From contig CANPXR010000005.1 of the NCBI GenBank assembly GCA_947586655.1, forward strand, positions 1-32,935: DNA of 32,935 nt, written 5' to 3'. Under the pieces are notes generated by a model, which saw only the letters and a program-made list of their open reading frames with translations, ran no database searches and was not told the origin of the DNA. Source of the DNA: an uncultured Bacilli bacterium. GTDB lineage: Bacteria; Bacillota_I; Bacilli_A; RF39; UBA660. The translations under genes were made by a program, and so were the position numbers. Below are positions 1 through 8,971 of the stretch, one piece after another; position 1 is the first letter of the stretch; each line of letters starts with the position of its first letter.

Positions 1-15
1 TTTTAGTAGACTTTT

Positions 16-873
16 TTAGACTCTTCTATTTTGAATGCTTCCATTATCTAAATTATATAATCTTTTATATTCATCTATTAGTTCTTGCGGAACGTACCTT
101 TCAAGGGCATCAACGTTACCATTTTGAAATTCATTTCTTAAATAATCTTTTTGCCTATCATTTAAGCGTGCATTATTAATTTCACTAATAATCATATTAA
201 TAACGTTATTTAGGTCATTCTTATCTTGATGATCTTTGTTATTTTGATTAGACATCCAACTATTAGCAATCTTTTTCGCATAAACACCAATCGTCGCATC
301 AGGAGGATTTGACGTCATCTTTAACTCGTCTTCCATTTCTTTTAATATCTGTTCTGGAGTTCTTTTTATAACGTAAGACCTAGTACCATTTTTAGAACTA
401 AAAACAAACTCATGATTAGCATAAAAGTAATTATATAATATTATTTCTGCAAATTTAGTTACCGTATCAAGATTTTGATAATGCTCTTTATACTCTTGTT
501 TTTCTTGATAATAAGAAAGCGCTTTTTGCATAACCTCATTAAAAGAAGAAATAGTCTTTACATTATCTTTTTCACTTAACTTACGTTCTTCGTTATACCT
601 ATTAACAACCTCATCCGAAGCATATTCTAATAAGTCATCATCTGATAATAACAAGTCCGCTTTATAATATCGTGCTTTGGCTAGTTCTATAACCTCTTCT
701 TTAACCTTATGAGAACTCGTGGTTGCGGCATATAGTTGAGTTTTAGTATCACCAATATATTTATAGTAAGCCTTAGCAATAAGAAACCTAACATACCCTT
801 TTAATTCTGCTTCTTCCTTTAACGGATAAGCATCCAAATCCATCTTTATAGCATTATATAAACCATTTGACAC
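16..873 (-). CDS. hypothetical protein, 285 aa, probable GTG start
   Basis: Long ORF. GTG start preceded by AAGGTGATAAAAA, a good Shine-Dalgarno. No family recognised. Confidence 0.75.
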   Translation of the reverse strand: MSNGLYNAIKMDLDAYPLKEEAELKGYVRFLIAKAYYKYIGDTKTQLYAATTSSHKVKEEVIELAKARYYKADLLLSDDDLLEYASDEVVNRYNEERKLSEKDNVKTISSFNEVMQKALSYYQEKQEYKEHYQNLDTVTKFAEIILYNYFYANHEFVFSSKNGTRSYVIKRTPEQILKEMEDELKMTSNPPDATIGVYAKKIANSWMSNQNNKDHQDKNDLNNVINMIISEINNARLNDRQKDYLRNEFQNGNVDALERYVPQELIDEYKRLYNLDNGSIQNRRV

Positions 874-957
874 TTTTTATCACCTTCTATTTATAGATTA
901 TCATATAATTATAATAACTCAAAAGAGTTGTAAATTATGTTGTAAATAAATAGTAAA

Positions 958-2586
958 CTATTTACCTTTTAGTTTTTTTAAGAAGCCTTCTCCAAAAATA
1001 TCGTTAAATGCTCCATTTTTTATGGTAAGTGCAAAATATATAACTGCCCCTACTAACCCATATAACACTATCGTTATTATAGATCCAAACCTACTTGATA
1101 AATTAAATATAATTACTTTTTTCATTAATACCAACACTAATATCATTATAGCTAAAGGATAAACAAATTTGAACATCTTCTTAAAGAATGCCTTAGTGTC
1201 TAAATGAATCGTTTTATTTATTATAACCAGGTTAGTTACAAATGATACGGTAAGACCAATTAAAGTCGCACTTATTGACCCATAAAAAGGATATAAATTA
1301 AGGCTATTAAATAAAGTCATAAGTGGTATTTGAAGGATTAATTTAGTAACTATTCCTATAACTATACTTAAAAATACGTTTTTAAACTTATTAAGAGATT
1401 GGGTAATCGACACTGAAGTTGTAAAAATACACCTAAATAAAGAAACAAAAATTGAAAAACAAAATACCTTTGGTCCCCAGTTACTTGCTCCATAAAAAGC
1501 ATAGAATACTGGTTGCGCTAAAATACTAAGTCCAAAGGCCATTGGCATGGTAACGTATAGAAGCATCAAAAAAGATTGGTTAACCTTCCTTTTAACATCT
1601 TTTATGTCACGTTTTACAAAGCTTGCGGTTATGTTTGGAACAAGACTCGTCATAAGACCCGTTGAAATTGCAAGAACGACGCTGTTTAATTTGTTACCAG
1701 TAGTATTAATTACCCCCAGTACGCTTTCTGCGTCCTTAGTTTTAAAACCTAAATGAGTAAGGGCATTAATCATCGTTGTCATATCAATGTAATCATATAC
1801 CGAAAGCGCAAGTCCAAATGATATAAACGGAACTGAATAAATAAGAAGTTTCTTTATAATACCCCGGTTGGTAATTTGTTTTTCATCATCCTTTTTATTT
1901 GAGGACGTAACTAGCACCTTTTTATTTTTCTTAATCTTTATAAGTAAATAAATTAGCGCGACAAAAGCTCCTATAGTAGCTCCAAACACAGCAACCCCAA
2001 TAGCATTAGTAACACCAACTTTAAATACTTTAACGCACAAATAACTACCAATTAGGATTACTAAAATCCTAACTAGCTGCTCTATTACCTGACTTACCGA
2101 AGATGGCGTTATTATCTTATGCCCTTGCAAGTAGCCTTTTGTTACACTTAAATATGGTACAACTAATATTGCCGTTGAAATAATCCTAATAACAAACGTT
2201 ATGCTCTGCTTAGAATTTCCACCCGTATTATCTCCCATTATCTGATTAGCAATAAATGGCGCTCCAAAAAACATTATTAAAAATAGTACTATACCCATCC
2301 CTATAAGTAATGTTTTCCCTAATTTATAAGCTCTTTCCTTTGTATTATAATACCCTAAAGTATTATATTCACTTATTAATTTACTCATTGCAGGTGGTAT
2401 TCCAACGGTTGATAAAGCCAAAAACAAATTATATATCGTATAAGCGTAACCATATAACGCAATGTTAGATTCACCTATTATAGCATAAAAAGGAATTACG
2501 TATACTATACCCAAAAACTTAGTTAATACGATTCCTATCGTTGCAATTAAAGCACCATTTATGAAACTATCTTTTTTCATCAACAT
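958..2586 (-). CDS. MurJ/YtgP/SpoVB-type lipid II or polysaccharide flippase (MATE/MOP superfamily)
   Basis: About 540 aa polytopic protein with the MOP flippase pattern (N-terminal 'GIVLTKFLGIVYVIPF', 'GIPPAMSKLISEYN'). Start trimmed to the ATG at 2586 rather than the TTG at 2589. Confidence 0.85.
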   Translation of the reverse strand: MLMKKDSFINGALIATIGIVLTKFLGIVYVIPFYAIIGESNIALYGYAYTIYNLFLALSTVGIPPAMSKLISEYNTLGYYNTKERAYKLGKTLLIGMGIVLFLIMFFGAPFIANQIMGDNTGGNSKQSITFVIRIISTAILVVPYLSVTKGYLQGHKIITPSSVSQVIEQLVRILVILIGSYLCVKVFKVGVTNAIGVAVFGATIGAFVALIYLLIKIKKNKKVLVTSSNKKDDEKQITNRGIIKKLLIYSVPFISFGLALSVYDYIDMTTMINALTHLGFKTKDAESVLGVINTTGNKLNSVVLAISTGLMTSLVPNITASFVKRDIKDVKRKVNQSFLMLLYVTMPMAFGLSILAQPVFYAFYGASNWGPKVFCFSIFVSLFRCIFTTSVSITQSLNKFKNVFLSIVIGIVTKLILQIPLMTLFNSLNLYPFYGSISATLIGLTVSFVTNLVIINKTIHLDTKAFFKKMFKFVYPLAIMILVLVLMKKVIIFNLSSRFGSIITIVLYGLVGAVIYFALTIKNGAFNDIFGEGFLKKLKGK

Positions 2587-2759
2587 CAATTCCTATCTAT
2601 ATATATAACCATCGCAGAAAAACAATATATTTGTTCCTCACCATTTATTGCAATTGAGACTTGATACTTAATATCAATTATTTCTTTATCATAAATAAAA
2701 GCATTAATACTTTCCTCAAGATCTTTTTCATGGTCACAATCAAACACTTTAACCTTCAT
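2586..2759 (-). CDS. Cse60-like small protein (57 aa): MKVKVFDCDHEKDLEESINAFIYDKEIIDIKYQVSIAINGEEQIYCFSAMVIYIDRN
   Basis: Read from the minus strand, not in the ORF track. GGGTGAT Shine-Dalgarno. The pattern 'VKVFD.EHEKDLEE..N.F......IDIKYQVS......EQIYCFSAM..Y' matches my recollection of the sporulation protein Cse60 family. Stop overlaps the start of the downstream flippase gene. Confidence 0.75.
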   Translation of the reverse strand: MKVKVFDCDHEKDLEESINAFIYDKEIIDIKYQVSIAINGEEQIYCFSAMVIYIDRN

Positions 2760-2777
2760 ATTATCACCCGTGATAAT
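2760..2777 (-). promoter_or_regulatory. Perfect dyad (ATTATCAC-GG-GTGATAAT on the minus strand) containing the Shine-Dalgarno of the Cse60-like gene
   Basis: 8-bp inverted arms with a 2-nt centre, directly abutting the ATG. The GGGTGAT SD lies within the stem. Confidence 0.5.
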
Positions 2778-2834
2778 AATATAAAATTAAAACTAATTAA
2801 ATTGTCTTCTTTTATCATTATACCAAAATATTTT

Positions 2835-3158
2835 TTATTTTAAAACTTTAATATATCCTAAAATACCTTGCTTTATATCTTTTTTTACACCATCATCAAA
2901 TTTTTTATAAAAACTATAAATAAAATCCACATCTTCTTTACATGCAATAACAAAAGAATCCCTATCACATAAACCACTTACATCATACACCTCGTCATTT
3001 ATCAAACAAGCACAATGATCATTATTTTTCTGTAAAACCATTTTACAATCTGGATAAATTGATTCTAATATTTTATAATATTCTAAACAATATCCATTTA
3101 AAAACATGTTATATATATCACAATTAAAATAATCACTTAAAAACTCATTAATTTTCAT
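2835..3158 (-). CDS. hypothetical protein, about 107 aa (MKINEFLSDYFNCDIYNMF...)
   Basis: ORF. Start moved from 3191 to the ATG at 3158 because the longer version runs into the terminator hairpin at 3182-3209. Confidence 0.6.
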   Translation of the reverse strand: MKINEFLSDYFNCDIYNMFLNGYCLEYYKILESIYPDCKMVLQKNNDHCACLINDEVYDVSGLCDRDSFVIACKEDVDFIYSFYKKFDDGVKKDIKQGILGYIKVLK

Positions 3159-3181
3159 GATGGTTAAAAGAACACACAAAA

Positions 3182-3209
3182 AAATCACCATAGTATTTTA
3201 TGGTGATTT
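3182..3209 (-). terminator. Intrinsic terminator of the 3230-4066 gene
   Basis: AAATCACCATA...TATGGTGATTT, 11-bp stem. Followed by a T-run on the minus strand. Confidence 0.75.
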
Positions 3210-3229
3210 CTTATCAGGGTTACAAATAG

Positions 3230-4066
3230 CTATTTCCTTACTTTACTTTTACTAGTAAACTTAGAAAAATTTATATTTAACATGGATTTAAGTTGTTTTC
3301 TATTAAAATTTTTAAGTGCTGTACATGCTAAGGACTCAAATAGTCCTTCATGAAAATCATTAAATAACTCTTTTTGATCTTCAATAAAAGGATAATAATC
3401 ATCATCTAATTCACTAATCAAATCTACAATAGCAATATCATATGGAGTATAGTCATAATTGTATATTTTAACATCTAATGGCTTATATCCAGCAATGTTA
3501 TCAATATTATCAATATTTTCATAGTATTTTTCATCAAAAATTGGTCTTCTAAAATAGTAAATTTGACCATTTTCATTAATTACCTTATTTTCTTGAAGAT
3601 TATTTAAAAAAGTTAATTTATTACTTATATACGTTACTTTTTGCTTACTTTTATAACTCAAAATTTTAAAGGCATTCTTTAAAGTACTAAAATAACATTT
3701 TGAAATAAACGAATCATCTTTATACAAAGATAATTCATTTTCAACTATTATATTATCATATTTAATACCTTTTTGAGTTTGAAACAAACCAATCAACTTA
3801 TCATTTGAATTATTTTTTTTAATAGTATAATTATAACCCGAAGAGTTACCATCATAAAAACTATTAGCGTAAAGATAAGAATTTTCCAAAACAGCATCAA
3901 TAGTAATTTTACCATTACAATAAAAAGCCTCTCCTACTGGATCTAACATTTTATTATATATTATTATTTTTTTGCCTTCATAAAATGATTTTTCTTCTAG
4001 ATTAGAAACAGAAAGTTCAAATAAAGACAAAAATTTATAAAAATTGATAGTAAAAATTTTTTTCAT
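3230..4066 (-). CDS. hypothetical protein, about 278 aa
   Basis: ORF with start trimmed to MKKIFTINF at 4066, preceded by AAGGGTGAT. No family recognised. Confidence 0.65.
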   Translation of the reverse strand: MKKIFTINFYKFLSLFELSVSNLEEKSFYEGKKIIIYNKMLDPVGEAFYCNGKITIDAVLENSYLYANSFYDGNSSGYNYTIKKNNSNDKLIGLFQTQKGIKYDNIIVENELSLYKDDSFISKCYFSTLKNAFKILSYKSKQKVTYISNKLTFLNNLQENKVINENGQIYYFRRPIFDEKYYENIDNIDNIAGYKPLDVKIYNYDYTPYDIAIVDLISELDDDYYPFIEDQKELFNDFHEGLFESLACTALKNFNRKQLKSMLNINFSKFTSKSKVRK

Positions 4067-4172
4067 AAAATCACCCTTTTGAATTCCTATTATAAATTTA
4101 ATATTAATAAAAAGCAAGAAAATTTACGTATTTTCTTACTTAATTATGATTATCTTTTATAATCTTTAAATT

Positions 4173-4361
4173 TTATCTATTTTTATTTCCCTTATTACTT
4201 TGATATCGTTCAACGTTTTCGGGAGTTATTTCAAATCCATTCATATGTATCGTATATGTTAATGGCTCTGGGATAATTAAACCATCTGCACTTGTTAAGC
4301 TGCTTAAATATAAATCTCCGCCCATGCTTTGTGGTAACACTAATCCTTCTGAACTTGTTAA
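4173..4361 (-). pseudogene. Truncated 3' end of a 21-aa-repeat solenoid protein gene, paralogue of the gene at 31952-32935
   Basis: Minus-strand translation LTSSEGLVLPQSMGGDLYLSSLTSADGLIIPEPLTYTIHMNGFEITPENVERYQSNKGNKNR* is near-identical to the C-terminus of the right-edge gene. Homology ends abruptly at about 4361 with no 5' part. Confidence 0.85.
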
Positions 4362-4554
4362 TTGATGTTTATCTTAAACCTTATTTTGTTGAAATTGCTC
4401 ACAATGCTGTTAAAGATAAAACTAACTCTTACTATGTGAGGAAATTTCTAAACGTCGAGGTAAAAAACGTGCCTACATTACAGTTACTAGAAAAATTTTA
4501 GGTGAATCTATAATATATTTTTTATCGTTGAAGTTTGAAATTCAGTTTATTTAG
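4361..4554 (+). pseudogene. Degraded IS110-family transposase C-terminal fragment (Transposase_20-like), frameshifted
   Basis: Frame 1 gives IDVYLKPYFVEIAHNAVKDKTNSYYVRK. After a frameshift near 4445, frame 2 gives SKRRGKKRAYITVTRKILGESIIYFLS, the typical IS110 C-terminal 'KRRGKKRA..A.ARKIL' motif. Confidence 0.7.
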
Positions 4555-4595
4555 CATTTGTTTAAGATATATAATTAGATACACTAAAAATAATT

Positions 4596-6560
4596 TTAAT
4601 CAATCACATATGGATCTTCTGCAAATCCCGTACCAGACGCATATTCAGTATTAGATTTAAGAGAAACCATAGGTCTTACCCCAAGAGAATTTATTGGAGT
4701 AACAGAAACTAGCTCTCCATTACTTCCAACCGACCATACATCTGGATGCTGTGGTGAAATATCACGAGGAGACAGCGTCCAATAACTAGTTCCAGTATAT
4801 AAATAATATGTTGTATTTGACTTACTAGTGCTTCCAAATCCTGCTAACCTGACCTCATCTGCGGTTATCATTCCAACCCGGTATTTTAACATTTTATTGG
4901 CAACAGTAAAACCATAACCACTAGAACACGTTAAAGCATGGTTAAAAGCATTTGGGTTAAACGACATGTAATTTCTTAAAGACCCTATAGTTCCTGAACC
5001 CTCATTAGGAGACCAACCAGCCAAGCCACGGATACCTTTATCATTACACCAAATAGTATCTTCAAGCTTGTCAGTATAGCTAGTCATGTTTTTATAATAC
5101 CACTCATCTTCAATGTAAGTTTTTATTAATGAATCATTTTCATTTGTAAACATTTTTTGTATAACATCATTAATCATTTCTCCATTAGATAAATCGACAT
5201 AATAACAACCAACGATAGTACCACTTTCATCTTGATCACCATCCGAAGTAAAATAGCAATACTTTATCTCATTACATGATGTTTGATTACTACCACAAGT
5301 GAAATGATGATTATTATCAACCGTATTTTGAATATTTTCTAAAGTGTACACACCATCATCATAAGCTATGCTATTTCCAAATAAAAAGTTATTGGAAATA
5401 CGCAAGTATTTTTGTTGATATACATCACCATACTTATATCCTAAATAAGCTGGTGGAATATACTTATTACTCGTATTTAATTGTTCATTGTATTTTTTAG
5501 TATCAATCTGAGATTTATCAGCTGTGTTTACGCATACTTTTTTTCCATCTTCTTCTTTTGGGGAGCCATTAAATATTAACTTTACTCCACCAGTTTCAGT
5601 AGTTCTTACAATTTTCCAACAATAATTAGCAAATAAAACGTTGTTATCATTAACATCACCACGATAATAATACGTTGGGTAACTCTTTTTTTCGGTACCA
5701 GAAAGCAGATAAACACCTTTGCCATTAGTATCAGACGCATTCTCATTAAACTTTATTCCACTACTATCTACAACATATTCACTTTTAATGTTATCTGGGG
5801 TACCCTTCGATGCAATAAGTTCGTAAAGGTTAGGTTTCTTTTCTACTATTAAATCACCCATTACGTTTTTTCTTATAAGAACTCCCTTATCATATGTAAA
5901 ATCTTGTTTCTTAATTAATGCCAAATTATTTTCATATAACAATACATCATAAACATCAAGTCTTACTTCTAAATCATCACCATCAATTATTTCAGTAGGT
6001 AAACTAGTAGTATTTGAAATATTTTTATATGTCACTTTGTGAAATTCCCTAAAATCAAAATCTAATGTAAAAAGATACGTAATCCTATCAGAATTATACA
6101 TTCCATCCCTATATTTTATCGTTATATAGAAATCCTTTTTTACGCCTAATTTACACTTCCCATTATTACAAATTTTATCTTTTAACTCGTACTCTTCAAC
6201 AGAATAATAAAGGTTTTCTGGAAATTTTTCATTTTTTATACTTAAAATTCCCATTTCAACGTTACCAATATTAGTTACTTCTACTTTATACTTCACCATG
6301 GAATTACTATTAGGAAGATTTACACTTCCACTTATACTAGAAACGTTATAATCCTCCCAATTAAAACTTGCGTCATTTGTTGCTTGCGATTCAGATATTG
6401 CAGTCACCCTAATATCTTTTTTAATTCTCACTTCTGATTTGATATCATTAATGTTTAACCCTATGTTAAAAGCCGAATAACCTATTGATATAATTAATAT
6501 TATAGCAACAATAATCGTTAGCATAATTCCTTTTAAATTTCTTTTATTTATTCGTTTCAT
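4596..6560 (-). CDS. Secreted/surface protein with SipW-type leader and C-terminal DUF6273-like domain
   Basis: N-terminus MKRINKRNLKGIMLTIIVAIILIISIGYSAFNIGLNI. C-terminal 'YWTLSPRD...WSVGSNGELVS....SLGVRPMVSL' pattern. Start trimmed to 6560. Confidence 0.75.
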   Translation of the reverse strand: MKRINKRNLKGIMLTIIVAIILIISIGYSAFNIGLNINDIKSEVRIKKDIRVTAISESQATNDASFNWEDYNVSSISGSVNLPNSNSMVKYKVEVTNIGNVEMGILSIKNEKFPENLYYSVEEYELKDKICNNGKCKLGVKKDFYITIKYRDGMYNSDRITYLFTLDFDFREFHKVTYKNISNTTSLPTEIIDGDDLEVRLDVYDVLLYENNLALIKKQDFTYDKGVLIRKNVMGDLIVEKKPNLYELIASKGTPDNIKSEYVVDSSGIKFNENASDTNGKGVYLLSGTEKKSYPTYYYRGDVNDNNVLFANYCWKIVRTTETGGVKLIFNGSPKEEDGKKVCVNTADKSQIDTKKYNEQLNTSNKYIPPAYLGYKYGDVYQQKYLRISNNFLFGNSIAYDDGVYTLENIQNTVDNNHHFTCGSNQTSCNEIKYCYFTSDGDQDESGTIVGCYYVDLSNGEMINDVIQKMFTNENDSLIKTYIEDEWYYKNMTSYTDKLEDTIWCNDKGIRGLAGWSPNEGSGTIGSLRNYMSFNPNAFNHALTCSSGYGFTVANKMLKYRVGMITADEVRLAGFGSTSKSNTTYYLYTGTSYWTLSPRDISPQHPDVWSVGSNGELVSVTPINSLGVRPMVSLKSNTEYASGTGFAEDPYVID

Positions 6561-7731
6561 TAGCCTCAGCTTCCATATCAACAGCCTTTACTTTCATAAG
6601 GTAAATATCATTATTTCTTTTAATATAAAAGTAGCATTTTTGATGACTTGCAACATTACAATACATAATAGGAAGTTTTAAATTATCATGAACATCTAAA
6701 AGTTCTTCAAATTTTTCAATATGAACTATATTAAATTTATTAAAATCCAAATCAACTTTAGCTTCTACTATAAGTCTATCATACTCTTTTAAAACTCTGT
6801 CAACAAACGCATCATACTTACTCTTTTTATTGTTTAACAAACTTATTAGCTTAATTAAATTAATAAGACTTACGATAGCTATTGCAAAACTACATATCAT
6901 TACTACTATGTTTCCTAAATTGAAAACTATCTTACTATCTACCATGACGCTATTCGCACTTGATGTGTTTTCGGTATCTAAAGTTATTTCAATGGCTTTT
7001 TCTGATAAAGGTATGTTAATAACACTTTGAAAACTATCATTAATGTTTAAGTCGGATTTTGCTCCGTTTTTTTCAACCTGTAAGTAAACTTTCAAATAAC
7101 TACTAGTATCCACACCATATGAAGACTTAAATACACTAGCTAATTTATTATAATAATCATAATCAATATCTATGTCTTGTGATATTTTGTACGTATTATC
7201 ATTTTTCATTGAACCTTTTTTGCTATCTAATAAAACGTACTCTTTCTCGTAATACCTATTATTACCATTAGGATTTGAAATTATCAAATCACCTATTATC
7301 TTATAATTAAAATCTATTGTTTGTTTATTGCTAATTTCAAATAAATAATCAAAATTAATATTAATTTTATCAATTAAATTAGCAACATAAATCATATTCT
7401 TTCCCAAGAATGGCTCATCATAAAAGTCATTTTTCTTAAGATAAACCCTATAATCAATTGCTTGAGTATCCTTATAATTTATTACCTTTGCATTTCGATA
7501 ACTAAACGACTTAGTAATAGAAACAATAAAAATTAACAATGATATAACAAAAATCAAAGAACATAAAAACAGCCTTAAGTTAAAACTAAAATAAAATTTA
7601 CTCTGTTTATTTTTGTTCTTATTGTCCTTTTCATTCATTTTATTTTTATCTCCTTTATTAATCTTTGTAGATGCAATCCTATCTGCTCTATTATTTTTTT
7701 TCATTGAACTAGTCTTCTTCGTGTCTTTCAT
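6544..7731 (-). CDS. Membrane protein, DUF5305-like
   Basis: 395 aa with N-terminal TM, ectodomain and C-terminal TM plus cytoplasmic tail. Lies next to a SipW-type peptidase, as expected for DUF5305. Stop overlaps the start of the downstream gene. Confidence 0.65.
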   Translation of the reverse strand: MKDTKKTSSMKKNNRADRIASTKINKGDKNKMNEKDNKNKNKQSKFYFSFNLRLFLCSLIFVISLLIFIVSITKSFSYRNAKVINYKDTQAIDYRVYLKKNDFYDEPFLGKNMIYVANLIDKININFDYLFEISNKQTIDFNYKIIGDLIISNPNGNNRYYEKEYVLLDSKKGSMKNDNTYKISQDIDIDYDYYNKLASVFKSSYGVDTSSYLKVYLQVEKNGAKSDLNINDSFQSVINIPLSEKAIEITLDTENTSSANSVMVDSKIVFNLGNIVVMICSFAIAIVSLINLIKLISLLNNKKSKYDAFVDRVLKEYDRLIVEAKVDLDFNKFNIVHIEKFEELLDVHDNLKLPIMYCNVASHQKCYFYIKRNNDIYLMKVKAVDMEAEANETNK

Positions 7732-7758
7732 TTTTTACCTCCATAATTACATAATAAT

Positions 7759-8889
7759 TTATTTTGATAGTTCATTAAACCATACCGTTGGTGCACCAAT
7801 CCAAGGTATTTTTAAACTTACAGTCCCATTAATCATATCTTTTTTTACCACGATATCGTCCTTATCTTCATTCGCGTCACCCTTAGTATAAAAATACCAC
7901 TCATCATCCACTTTAATCTTATCAATAACCCTATGAACTATAGTAATTTTATTAGATTCATACGCTATTACTTGTCCTTCTTTAATGTCTTCTACATTAT
8001 CTACTTTTTCTACTATAACTACGTCACCTTTATGAATAGATGGTACCATACTTCCACTTGCTATCGCTACCGCATAATAGTGAAAATATCCAGATACAAA
8101 GTAAATCAAAATAGTAACAATCAATGAAGAAATAATTAAAGGTACAAAACTACGCTTATTATAGTCCCTGGTTACATCCTCATCTTGCTGTTTTAAGAAA
8201 GATAAATATACCCTATAACCAAAAATAACTGGAACAATTAAGCTAATGATTGCAGTAATATAATTATTTGGATTTGGTACTATTGGTAGTAGGTAAGGAT
8301 ATAATCTCATAACCAGCAAATAGAAAATTACTGGTTTATAACCAACTTTAACACTAACATAAGTACATACAATATTAGTACTGATTGATGGCAACAAACT
8401 TAAAGAGAAAAACATAAACGTATCATAATTAGAACTAAAATTATTATAATATACTGCACCTGTTATATCAATTAAGATAAATAAAACGCAAGTCATAACA
8501 ACAAGTAGCTTACTTCCCTCTGACTTTACTAACATCATATACCTTAAAAATTCTTTTATAATTACTATCAATACTATTGGAATTATATACGTAAAACTAT
8601 TTTTTATATAAAATAAATAGTTAGTTTTGGCAAATCCAAATAATATTCCTAATAGATAATAAATTAAAAAATAAGTTAGTAAAAAGACAATTTCTTCAAT
8701 TATTATATCTTTCGCAAACCTATGTCTATCTTTTTCAAAGCCAAATAAGAACTTAAATAAAAAACATACAAGTAGTAAAAAAGCAATCATACCATAGTCA
8801 CTTAATATACTTGATACAAAACTATTTAAAATAAGAATAATCATAATAATTATTTCAAATATTAATAATCTTTTATAACCTCTTTTCAC
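7759..8889 (-). CDS. SipW/ER-type signal peptidase I with N-terminal polytopic extension
   Basis: Catalytic 'AIASGSMVPSIHKGDVVIV', then 'ITIVHRVIDK' (His in place of Lys) and 'YTKGDANEDKD'. N-terminal ~240 residues are strongly hydrophobic. Confidence 0.85.
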   Translation of the reverse strand: MKRGYKRLLIFEIIIMIILILNSFVSSILSDYGMIAFLLLVCFLFKFLFGFEKDRHRFAKDIIIEEIVFLLTYFLIYYLLGILFGFAKTNYLFYIKNSFTYIIPIVLIVIIKEFLRYMMLVKSEGSKLLVVMTCVLFILIDITGAVYYNNFSSNYDTFMFFSLSLLPSISTNIVCTYVSVKVGYKPVIFYLLVMRLYPYLLPIVPNPNNYITAIISLIVPVIFGYRVYLSFLKQQDEDVTRDYNKRSFVPLIISSLIVTILIYFVSGYFHYYAVAIASGSMVPSIHKGDVVIVEKVDNVEDIKEGQVIAYESNKITIVHRVIDKIKVDDEWYFYTKGDANEDKDDIVVKKDMINGTVSLKIPWIGAPTVWFNELSK

Positions 8890-8971
8890 TTTCTTATCAC
8901 TCTTTCAAATAATTTTGTGCAAATATACTAAGAAATTCTAAATTAATAGTATTCCTAGTATAATTACTTAA

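Noticed and set aside
4292-4501. Plus-strand ORF of 69 aa
   Set aside because: Chimera of antisense repeat-gene remnant (4292-4360) and frameshifted IS110 fragment; not a real gene.
7613-7891. Plus-strand 92-aa hydrophobic ORF
   Set aside because: Overlaps antisense the Lys-rich N-terminus of the DUF5305-like gene and the 3' end of the signal peptidase gene; no SD.
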